From contig NZ_LAJG01000022.1 of assembly GCF_000970455.1 (NCBI RefSeq), positions 225,716-289,715 on the forward strand: a stretch of DNA of 64,000 bases, given 5' to 3'. Shown piece by piece: positions 24,888-31,909 of the stretch. The position numbers were made by a program, and so were the translations under genes. This DNA comes from Devosia soli. Its GTDB lineage: Bacteria > Pseudomonadota > Alphaproteobacteria > Rhizobiales > Devosiaceae. The notes beneath the pieces are model-generated. The model had not been told where the DNA came from, did no database searches, and worked only from the letters and a program-made list of their open reading frames with translations. Each line of letters begins with the position of its first letter. Within the stretch, counting starts at the first letter, position 1.

Positions 24888-25792
24888 GCCGCGACCTGAT
24901 CGGTGCTTTTCTTGAAATGATGAGCGCCGAGCGCGGGGCGGCGGCCAATACCATTGCCGCCTATGGCCGGGATCTGGCGAATTATGCCGGGTTCGTCGCG
25001 GGCAAGAAACAGACGCTCCTGACCTGTCCGCGCGAGACGGTCATGGCCTATCTCGATGGGTTGAAAGCCGAGGGTTTGTCGGCGTCTTCGAGTGCGCGGC
25101 ACTTGTCGGCGATCCGGCAGTTCCACAAGTTTTTATGCGCCGATGGCCTGCGGGGGGACGATCCGACGCGAATCGTTGCAAGCCCCAAGACGCGGCAGCC
25201 ATTGCCGAAAGTGCTTTCGGTGGCCGAGGTCGACAAGCTTTTGAGCCTTGCAGAGGCGGAGGCGAATGAGGAGACGACGCCGGCGCGGCAGGATGCGGCG
25301 CGGCGGCTCTATTGCCTGCTCGAAATGCTTTATGCGACGGGGTTGCGCGTTTCCGAACTGGTGGCGCTCAAGCGTGCCTCGGTGATGCGGGAAGCGAGTT
25401 TTCTGACCGTCCGCGGCAAAGGCGGGAAGGAGCGCGTGGTGCCGATGAACGATCGGGCGCGCGACGCGGTACGGGCCTGGCTTGCAAGCCTAGAGCCCGG
25501 ATCTCCCTGGCTTTTTCCGGCCAAGGGGGAGGCAGGGTACCTGTCGCGGCAGGTGTTTGCACGGGACTTGAAGGGGCTGGCGGCGCGGGCGGGAATTTCG
25601 TCTTCGCGGGTGGCTCCGCACGTTTTGCGGCATGCTTTTGCGAGCCATCTGCTGGCCGGTGGGGCCGATCTGCGCGTCGTGCAGATGCTCCTCGGACACT
25701 CCGATATTTCGACGACGCAGATCTATACGCACGTGCTCGACGAGAAGCTTAAAACGTTGGTCGAGACGCATCATCCGTTAGCAGCGCGTTAA
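24884..25792 (+). CDS. xerD: Site-specific tyrosine recombinase XerD
   Basis: A 302-residue recombinase that, with XerC, resolves chromosome dimers at the dif site under FtsK control. The SAM-like N-terminal domain (about 5-88) is followed by the catalytic domain. All catalytic residues are present: R155 (GLRVSELVAL), K179 (RGKGGKER), H246 and R249 (HVLRH), H272 (LLGHSDISTTQIYTH) and the nucleophile Y281. The chromosomal context, without mobile-element genes or att sites, supports the housekeeping XerD over a phage integrase. Confidence 0.95.
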   Translation: MSRDLIGAFLEMMSAERGAAANTIAAYGRDLANYAGFVAGKKQTLLTCPRETVMAYLDGLKAEGLSASSSARHLSAIRQFHKFLCADGLRGDDPTRIVASPKTRQPLPKVLSVAEVDKLLSLAEAEANEETTPARQDAARRLYCLLEMLYATGLRVSELVALKRASVMREASFLTVRGKGGKERVVPMNDRARDAVRAWLASLEPGSPWLFPAKGEAGYLSRQVFARDLKGLAARAGISSSRVAPHVLRHAFASHLLAGGADLRVVQMLLGHSDISTTQIYTHVLDEKLKTLVETHHPLAAR

Positions 25793-25954
25793 CGTTGAGC
25801 CGCCGTTAAGCGGGAACACGCGGTAATTCCCAGGCATTTGCCTTCTCAAACTTGACTCGGCATTGAACCGTCGCCACTTTCCGGCCACTTTAGGGCGCAA
25901 GAGCCGTGCCTCAAACAATCAGGGTCAGCTGAGCGACCCATACTGGCGGGTGGG

Positions 25955-26908
25955 ATGCAGTCTTATCTCGATTTTGAAAAGCCGGTCGCCGATCTCGAAG
26001 CCAAGATCGCCGAACTCAAGTCATTGGCCGCTACCGACCAGGCGGTGTCGATCGACGAGGAAGTGAACCGGCTTTCCGCTCGCGCGGAAGAAGCGCTGGT
26101 GGAAATCTATCGCCGCCTGACGCCATGGCAGAAGACGCAGGTGGCGCGCCATCCGCAGCGGCCGCATTTTTCCGACTACGTGTCTTCGCTCGTTACCGAA
26201 TGGACGCCGCTTGCCGGCGATCGCAAGTTCGGCGAGGACGCGGCGCTGCAGGCCGGCTTCGGCCGGTTCAACGGCGAGCCAGTTGCCATTCTCGGCCAGG
26301 AAAAGGGCAATTCGACCGAAACGCGGTTGAAGCACAATTTCGGCATGGCCAACCCCGAAGGCTATCGCAAGGCCGTGCGCATCATGGACATGGCCGACCG
26401 GTTCAATATTCCGGTGATCTCCTTTGTCGACACGGCCGGCGCCTATCCCGGCATCGGCGCGGAAGAGCGCGGGCAGGCGGAAGCCATCGCCCGTTCGACC
26501 GAGAAGGGTCTCGAACTCGGCGTGCCGAACATCGCCATCATCATCGGCGAAGGCGGCTCGGGCGGCGCGATTGCCATTGCCACGGCCAATCGCGTGCTGA
26601 TGCTCGAAAACGCCATCTATTCGGTGATTTCGCCGGAAGCGGGCGCCTCGATCCTCTTCCGCGATGCTGCCAAGGCGCAGGACATGGCGACGGCGCAGAA
26701 GATCACGGCGCAGGACCTGCTGTCGTTCAAGGTGATCGACGGCATCATTCCCGAGCCGACGGGCGGTGCGCACCGCCATCATGGCCAGGTAATGGAATCG
26801 ACCCGCGTCGCGATCCAGGACTTCCTCAACGAGTTCGGCAACAAGTCGCGGCTCGAAACGCGCGAGCATCGCCGCGAAAAGTTTCTGGCGATCGGCACGA
26901 ATATCTGA
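25955..26908 (+). CDS. accA: Acetyl-CoA carboxylase carboxyltransferase subunit alpha
   Basis: The 317-residue alpha subunit of the carboxyltransferase that, with AccD, transfers CO2 from biotin to acetyl-CoA to make malonyl-CoA for fatty acid synthesis. It is intact from the N-terminal LDFEKPVADLEAKIAEL coil, through RPHFSDYVSSL and VIGQEKG-like AILGQEKGNSTETR, to the crotonase core NIAIIIGEGGSGGAIAIA and ENAIYSVISPEAGASIL. A strong terminator follows 11 bases after the stop. Confidence 0.97.
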   Translation: MQSYLDFEKPVADLEAKIAELKSLAATDQAVSIDEEVNRLSARAEEALVEIYRRLTPWQKTQVARHPQRPHFSDYVSSLVTEWTPLAGDRKFGEDAALQAGFGRFNGEPVAILGQEKGNSTETRLKHNFGMANPEGYRKAVRIMDMADRFNIPVISFVDTAGAYPGIGAEERGQAEAIARSTEKGLELGVPNIAIIIGEGGSGGAIAIATANRVLMLENAIYSVISPEAGASILFRDAAKAQDMATAQKITAQDLLSFKVIDGIIPEPTGGAHRHHGQVMESTRVAIQDFLNEFGNKSRLETREHRREKFLAIGTNI

Positions 26909-26919
26909 ACTTAAAAAGA

Positions 26920-26941
26920 CCCCCGCGAGAGCGGGGGTTTT
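26920..26941 (+). terminator. accA terminator
   Basis: Seven-bp stem CCCCCGC/GCGGGGG around GAGA followed by TTTTG. An A-run on the 5' side means it may also work on the other strand. Confidence 0.85.
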
Positions 26942-26983
26942 GCTTGAAGCATCTCTCGGCATGATTGAGCGGAGAGGAGATGG

Positions 26984-27006
26984 ATTGCCGGGACATGCCC
27001 GGCAAT
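26984..27006. repeat. Short palindromic intergenic repeat
   Basis: Perfect 9-bp arms ATTGCCGGG and CCCGGCAAT around ACATG, followed by GAC. It is the best copy of the family also seen at 22776 and, weaker, at 17618. Confidence 0.55.
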
Positions 27007-27183
27007 GACGGCCGAGCCGGGGCATTCTCAGCTAGCCATAGGGCCAACCGTGCACACACTATTGCGTGAAAAGCGGGTGCTTTTCGGCAAGGAAATGCCC
27101 GTGGTAAAGGCTTCATTCACCCAGCCCACTCATGCTGCGCTAACCATTGCCTCCACCGGAGGCCGAATTTTGGGCCCTGTTTC

Positions 27184-28167
27184 GTGACTGCCAGCTTTTT
27201 TAACCGTGTCGGCGCAATCATCATCATTTTGTGGTTGGGCATCGGCCTTGCCGCCTGCTCCAACTTCGTCAAGGGCGGGGACAATCGTCATAATATTCCG
27301 CTCGCCCCGGCGCTGGTAAAGGCGCTGCAGGACATGGGATCCTCGCCCGGCGAGGGTATGGTGATCCGCATCTTCAAGAAAGAAGCGCAACTCGAGGTGT
27401 GGAAGCGCACGACCTCGGGGCAGTACAAGATCTTCAAGACCTACGAGATCTGCTCCTATTCGGGCAATCTTGGCCCGAAATTCAAGGAAGGCGATTATCA
27501 GAGTCCGGAAGGCTTTTATAATATCTCGCCGGGCCTGATGAACCCGAACTCGAACTATTACCTCGCCTTCAACACCGGCTTTCCCAACAAGTTCGATCGG
27601 GCCAATGGACGCACCGGCTCGAACCTGATGGTGCACGGGGACTGCAAGTCGGTCGGCTGCTACGCCATGACCGATGCCGGTATTGCCGAAATCTATGCCC
27701 TTGCCCGCGAGTCGTTCAAGGGCGGCAATCCGAGCTTTCAGGTGCAGATCTTTCCCTTCCGGATGACCACCGCGGCGCTGGCACAGAACGCTTCGAGCCC
27801 GCATGTCGACTTCTGGCGCAACATCAAGGAAGGCTACGACCTCTTTGACGTGACCAAGACGCCGCCGGCCTGGGATGTGTGTGAAAAGCGCTATGTGTTC
27901 AACCCGACTGCGACCGGTCTCGATGCCATGGGGCCGTGCCCGGCAGTGACGCAGAATGCCGAAGTCGAAGCGCGCAAGGTCGCCGACACCAAGGCGCTAG
28001 CCGACGCGGCCAATGTGGTCGAGCGGCAAGTGGCCGAACAGGCGGCCATCAAGGCGCGCGGCGAAGCGGTGAGCGGCTTTTTCGGCAGCATCGGCAATGT
28101 CTTTGGCGCTGGCCAGGCTCAACCTGCTGCGCCCGCCCCGGCGCCGCTGCCGCCGGTGTCCCAGTAA
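27184..28167 (+). CDS. L,D-transpeptidase-family lipoprotein (YkuD domain)
   Basis: A 327-residue cell-wall enzyme. The N-terminus is a lipoprotein signal with lipobox LAAC (Cys25). The YkuD catalytic motif is NLMVHGDCKSVGCYAMTDAG, with H151 and the nucleophile C159. YkuD enzymes make 3-3 cross-links in peptidoglycan or attach proteins to it. The family variant with 'HGDCKSVGCYAMT' is the longer YafK-like type, some members of which cut cross-links instead. The C-terminal ~80 residues are a helical Ala-rich extension (ADTKALADAANVVERQ) ending in a Pro/Ala tail. The start is GTG. Confidence 0.88.
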   Translation: MTASFFNRVGAIIIILWLGIGLAACSNFVKGGDNRHNIPLAPALVKALQDMGSSPGEGMVIRIFKKEAQLEVWKRTTSGQYKIFKTYEICSYSGNLGPKFKEGDYQSPEGFYNISPGLMNPNSNYYLAFNTGFPNKFDRANGRTGSNLMVHGDCKSVGCYAMTDAGIAEIYALARESFKGGNPSFQVQIFPFRMTTAALAQNASSPHVDFWRNIKEGYDLFDVTKTPPAWDVCEKRYVFNPTATGLDAMGPCPAVTQNAEVEARKVADTKALADAANVVERQVAEQAAIKARGEAVSGFFGSIGNVFGAGQAQPAAPAPAPLPPVSQ

Positions 28168-28238
28168 GCTTGCGGCGGGCTTAGTTCGGCCCCACTTTGG
28201 TGGGACCTGCAACCGCATATCAAGCGAGGAGCTGCCGG

Positions 28239-28952
28239 GTGGACCCGAAGCCGACCGAGCCGAAAGTGCCGGAAGTCGAAATTGGTGCGGTAACGCCCGA
28301 TATGCGTGTTGCCGCAAGCGAAAAGCTCGGCGCGATCGCTCTCGACGTGCCGAACCGCCGGCGCCGCCGGGCGCGGCCAGGGGTTTTTCTTGCCGGGGTG
28401 GCCGCGATCGTCGGACTGGCGGCCTTGGGCACCAGCGTCTGGATCTATACCGAGATGCAGCGCGAAATGCTGCGCGTTTCCAAGGAAATCGCGCAGGTGC
28501 GCCTCAGTCTCGATCTCTATGCGCAGCGAACCAATGCCGCGGCGAGCCCGGGAGCTGCAGCGCCCGCCGACACCTCAGCCCTTTCAGCGCTCGAAAATCG
28601 TCTGGCGGTGCTCGAACAGAACTGGCGCACCCAACCAGGCGCCGGCGGCACCCAGCCGGCGACGCTGCCGCCGATTGCCGGCGCGCCGGTCGTTTCAGCC
28701 GAGAGCGATGGCGACTGCCTGCCTTCGGGCACGCGGCTGCTGGTTGCAGCCGGGGACAGCTATCCCGTGTGCGGCACCGAAGCGAGCGTTGACGTGATGA
28801 ATGTCAGCAATGGCTATATTTCGCTCAAGGACGGCACGACCGTGCCATCCGGCTCGAGCGTGCCGCTCAATGGCACTGCCTGCATGATCGCGGTGACCTC
28901 CGGTGGCGACGAGGCCACCACCGGCTTTGCGGAAATTCGCGTCAGCTGCTGA
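28239..28952 (+). CDS. Single-pass membrane protein of unknown function
   Basis: A 237-residue protein with a basic cytoplasmic segment (NRRRRRARPG, about residues 38-47), one membrane helix (VFLAGVAAIVGLAALGTSVWIY), a short predicted coiled coil (EMQREMLRVSKEIAQVRLSLDLYAQ), an Ala/Pro-rich linker, and a C-terminal domain of about 80 residues with two cysteines (GDCLPSG and TACMIAV) and a final ISC. I do not recognise the family. GTG at 28239 is chosen because GAGGAG lies 7 bases upstream. It lies 71 bases behind the L,D-transpeptidase gene on the same strand and may serve the cell envelope too. Confidence 0.75.
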   Translation: MDPKPTEPKVPEVEIGAVTPDMRVAASEKLGAIALDVPNRRRRRARPGVFLAGVAAIVGLAALGTSVWIYTEMQREMLRVSKEIAQVRLSLDLYAQRTNAAASPGAAAPADTSALSALENRLAVLEQNWRTQPGAGGTQPATLPPIAGAPVVSAESDGDCLPSGTRLLVAAGDSYPVCGTEASVDVMNVSNGYISLKDGTTVPSGSSVPLNGTACMIAVTSGGDEATTGFAEIRVSC

Positions 28953-28957
28953 CGCCC

Positions 28958-29650
28958 TCAGGCGAGCGTCGTCTTGCCGAGCGGCGGCAGCGGCTTGAAC
29001 CGCCCCATCAGCGCCCGGTAAGGCGCGAGCAGCACCAGCGCGGCGAGGAATTTTACCAGGAAGTCGCCGGCGGCAAGCGAAGTCCAGAGCGGCACTTCAG
29101 GCCCGACGCCGAGGAAGGGTGCGGGGAAGGGCAGCGAACCATCGGGCAGGCCGAAAAGCGTATCGACCCCGGCAAGGGCCGGCGAGAAGGCTACGGTGAA
29201 GAAGATGCCGGTATCGAGCATGGAGCCGAGGAGCGAGCCGATCAGCGGCGGCAGGAACCATGACCGTGCAGCGCGAAGACGCGAGAAGACGCCGATATCG
29301 AGCAATTGGCCGACAACGAAAGCCGAGGCCGAGGCAAGCGCGATGCGCTGGGTGGTGGCCGGCGGGCCGCCAGCGTTCCAAGGCAGTGGATTGAAGCTGA
29401 GATAGAACGACACCGCAAGCCCGACGAGGAAACCGACGAGGACGACGAGGCGGGCATTGCGCGACCCATCATAGCGATTGGTGAGATCGGTGATGAGAAA
29501 GGCGAAGGGGAAGGTGAAAGCGCCCCAGGTCAAAAGATCGGCGAGGTTGACCCCGCCAAGCTGCACCTGAAACGGATAGAGCACCAGGATATTGGACGCG
29601 GCAACGACCACGACCATGGCGAGAACCGCCAGGAAAAAACGAGACAGCAT
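28958..29650 (-). CDS. yhhQ: Queuosine precursor transporter
   Basis: A 230-residue integral membrane protein of the VUT/ECF-like family that imports queuosine precursors such as preQ0 and preQ1. About six hydrophobic segments are visible. Diagnostic blocks are NLADLLTWGAFTFPFAFLITDLTNRYDG (the conserved FP-T-L--R-G region), RIALASASAFVVGQLLDIGVF and GSLLGSMLDTGIFF. The ATG at 29650 has AGGTG about 7 bases upstream. With gluQRS at 2427-3275 this shows that the organism makes or salvages queuosine-type tRNA modification. It is convergent with the preceding membrane-protein gene. Confidence 0.9.
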   Translation of the reverse strand: MLSRFFLAVLAMVVVVAASNILVLYPFQVQLGGVNLADLLTWGAFTFPFAFLITDLTNRYDGSRNARLVVLVGFLVGLAVSFYLSFNPLPWNAGGPPATTQRIALASASAFVVGQLLDIGVFSRLRAARSWFLPPLIGSLLGSMLDTGIFFTVAFSPALAGVDTLFGLPDGSLPFPAPFLGVGPEVPLWTSLAAGDFLVKFLAALVLLAPYRALMGRFKPLPPLGKTTLA

Positions 29651-29710
29651 CAGAATGCACCTCTGTGAGCCGCGGGCCGGCAACAGACCGGAGCGGCATT
29701 GATGGGCTTA

Positions 29711-29750
29711 CATAAAACAAAAGCCGCGCGGCTTTTGGCACGCGCGGCTT
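29711..29750 (-). terminator. rpmB terminator
   Basis: Minus-strand stem AAGCCGCGCG/CGCGCGGCTT with a 10-base loop, followed by TTGTTTT, 21 bases after the rpmB stop. Confidence 0.8.
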
Positions 29751-29770
29751 GAACCTGGGAGCGGAGGCGC

Positions 29771-30055
29771 TTAGGCGGCGAGGGCCGCGCGCACTTCCTT
29801 CTTGATGCCGAGAGCCAGCGGGGACAGATCGCCATCATCCTGCTTGAGGAGGAACGCATCGAGGCCACCGCGGTGCTCGACCGAACGCAGGGCAGCTGCG
29901 GAAACGCGCAGCTTGACCGGGCGCTGCAGCGCGTCGGAGATCAGCGTGACGTTGATCAGGTTCGGGAGGAAACGACGACGGTGACGGTTGAGCGCGTGGG
30001 AAACCGTGTTGCCCATCAAAACGCCTTTGCCGGTGAGTTCGCAGCGACGTGCCAT
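29771..30055 (-). CDS. rpmB: 50S ribosomal protein L28
   Basis: A 94-residue ribosomal protein: [24 protein letters not shown] at the start, with [18 protein letters not shown] and [23 protein letters not shown]. It is the alphaproteobacterial form, slightly longer than that of E. coli. Only Cys5 of the potential zinc ribbon remains, so this is the zinc-independent type. It is a monocistronic gene with its own terminator, divergent from the DUF3108 gene. Confidence 0.97.
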   Translation of the reverse strand: MARRCELTGKGVLMGNTVSHALNRHRRRFLPNLINVTLISDALQRPVKLRVSAAALRSVEHRGGLDAFLLKQDDGDLSPLALGIKKEVRAALAA

Positions 30056-30292
30056 CTATAGAATTCCTATTTGTGTAAAGGTCCTGCGTGGCGGGAAATC
30101 CCGCAACGGGCCTCGATTGTGATGAAATCTGCCGGGGTCTTAGAGAATATGACCCGGCGCGTCAAGCCAAACCGGCCTCAAAGGCCTGCGAGCGCCTTGC
30201 CAGTCATGCGCGAGGGCGGCACGTTGAGCCCTCACCGGTGATTCGCGGAACGGCCGGCAGTCGAGCCTCCGCCACGAGACGAGACGCCTATC

Positions 30293-31066
30293 TTGATCCG
30301 AACCAGCCTTGCCGCCCTTGCCCTTGTTCTTGGTCTTTACGGGGCCCATGCCGCCGAAGTCGATGCTTCGGCCAGTTATATCCTCACCCTTGGCGGCATC
30401 AATGTCGCCATGATGCAAGTGGACCTCAACGATACGGGGAGCACCTATACGCTCGACGTAAAGGCCAATGTCGCAGGCCTTGGGGCGATCGTTGCGAGCG
30501 GCACGGCCAATGTCACGGCCAAGGGGAGCTCAGCCGGCAACGCATTGCGCTCGGAAACCTTTGCGCTCGAAACGCGGGCCAATGGCGAGACCTTCACGGT
30601 CGATGTCGGCTTTTCCGGGCAGAACGTATCCTCGTTCAAGGTCGAGCCGCCGGTCGTCGAATATGATCGCGTTCCCATCGAGCGCAGCCACCTGACCGGC
30701 GTGGGCGATTTCGTTTCGGCTTTCGTCCTCAAGGCAGGCGCCCTCGACAAGGGGCTTTGCGACAAGCGGATGAAGATCTTTACCGGCGTCGAGCGGTTCA
30801 ACCTCAACATGAGCTATGTGAGCGAGGACGAAGCGACTTCGCCGCGGACGGGCTATCAGGGCCCTGTGGTGCTCTGCTCGATCGATTATCAGCCGATCTC
30901 GGGACATTACGAAAGCAACGAGATGACCGCCTATCTGGCCGACCAGAGCCGCATCCTCGTCTGGTACATGCCACTGGGCCAAACAGGCTTCTATATCCCC
31001 TACCGCGTGCTTTTGGGCACTTCGATGGGGGATCTCTCGATGGTTCTGGTCAAAGCCGAAAGCTGA
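30293..31066 (+). CDS. Exported DUF3108 domain-containing protein
   Basis: A 257-residue protein with a signal peptide (SLAALALVLGLYGAHA). The body is a beta-rich domain beginning ASYILTLGGINVAMMQVDLNDTGSTYTLDVKA and continuing with RFNLNMSYVSEDEATS and GHYESNEMTAYLADQSRILVWYMPL, which fit the DUF3108 family of periplasmic proteins. Function unknown. The start is TTG at 30293, since no ATG precedes the signal peptide. A terminator lies 86 bases after the stop. Confidence 0.82.
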   Translation: MIRTSLAALALVLGLYGAHAAEVDASASYILTLGGINVAMMQVDLNDTGSTYTLDVKANVAGLGAIVASGTANVTAKGSSAGNALRSETFALETRANGETFTVDVGFSGQNVSSFKVEPPVVEYDRVPIERSHLTGVGDFVSAFVLKAGALDKGLCDKRMKIFTGVERFNLNMSYVSEDEATSPRTGYQGPVVLCSIDYQPISGHYESNEMTAYLADQSRILVWYMPLGQTGFYIPYRVLLGTSMGDLSMVLVKAES

Positions 31067-31152
31067 GGCGCTGTCCCGGGGCGGGACGGTCAAAGGGTTT
31101 TTTGCCAATTTTGCGGGTTTTGTTCCGCGGAAATGCTGGATCGAAACGTTAA

Positions 31153-31173
31153 GGGCGCTGCGGCGCCCTTTTT
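31153..31173 (+). terminator. Terminator of the DUF3108 gene
   Basis: GGGCGC-TGCG-GCGCCC followed by TTTTTC. Confidence 0.85.
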
Positions 31174-31189
31174 CTTTGCACTAACGAAG

Positions 31190-31420
31190 CAGCAGGAAAG
31201 GCGAGTCGAGAACCGAATTTAACGCCTTGTTCAGCGGGGTGAACGGGTTTTTGCTCGGTTGAGGGCGCGCAACCGCGGACTTGTGTCTCGGCGGGCCGAC
31301 CACCCCCAAGGGTTGCCGGGAACAAACGGGCATTTCGGGCCTGGCCCTGATTCTGACCCTGTTCGTTCCGGGTTTGCACCGAAGGTTAAGGCCGGGAGCA
31401 TTGTGCTGCCAAAACTGCAC
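31190..31420. repeat. Unclassified ~200 bp repeat, copy A
   Basis: It shares collinear blocks with copy B at 31605-31834: ACGAACAGGG-CAGAATC (minus strand), a GTTTGTTC block, AGCAAAAA-CCG, and a CGAAG-left end. Between the blocks the copies are diverged and differ in length. Six-frame reading gives the shared peptide patterns GTNR-RI, PVCS and SKNP on the minus strand. Confidence 0.5.
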
Positions 31421-31604
31421 CGTCCTGGGACGGCGGAGATTTTAGGACCTTTCTAGAGCAATTCGGATTGGCCAGCGATGCTGGAGCGACCCAAGTTGGG
31501 ACGGTCAAATGAAAATGGGTAAAGATTGTCCAAGCTCCCGGGCAGAGACTGGGAAGCGAAGGACTAATGGGTGAGAAAATTTGGTGGATGGGCACGGTAA
31601 GGGC

Positions 31605-31834
31605 GCATTCACGAAGGGCCGTAGCGAGCCGATTTTTACGATTTGGTAGGGAAGATGAAGCGGATTTTTGCTAGTCGTGCTCGTGAAGCGGGCTTTGATG
31701 AGGCGGTAGTGGGTCCCGTGGTGGCGCACCACCACCTGTGGCGGTGAACAAACCGGGATTATCGCTGCGAAACCGATTCTGTCCCTGTTCGTTCCTGCTG
31801 CGTTCCAAAGCTTAACCGGGCGGGCAGGTGTCAC
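31605..31834. repeat. Unclassified ~200 bp repeat, copy B
   Basis: Partner of copy A in the same orientation, about 415-430 bases away. It ends roughly 75 bases before the helicase start. It includes GTTC-N7-GTTC at 31791-31805, which matches the alphaproteobacterial LexA-box pattern, though chance matches are expected at this window size. Confidence 0.5.
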
Positions 31835-31909
31835 AAAAAGACGTGCTTTCGTGGGACAATGTTTCCGCCCTCTCGCCAGAGGCGGTTTGGCACCCTACAT
31901 TGAGAAGCA

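Larger units (their letters stand above)
31067..31909. other. Repeat-bearing intergenic region before the helicase gene
   Basis: 843 bases without a supported gene. It contains a terminator (31153-31173), two diverged copies of an unclassified repeat (about 31190-31420 and 31605-31834), and about 75 bases of leader before the helicase ATG. Minus-strand open frames of 79 and 109 codons cover the repeat copies, but they lack ribosome sites and resemble each other only because the repeats do. See findings. Confidence 0.6.

Noticed and set aside
24884..25792. Phage or island integrase
   Set aside because: All features and context (aroK-xerD-accA) fit housekeeping XerD; no att-like repeats, tRNA or phage genes nearby.
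31181..31834. Minus-strand frames of 79 and 109 codons in the repeat region as real genes
   Set aside because: No ribosome sites, unlike codon use, and length differences between repeat copies; kept only as a note in the repeat finding.
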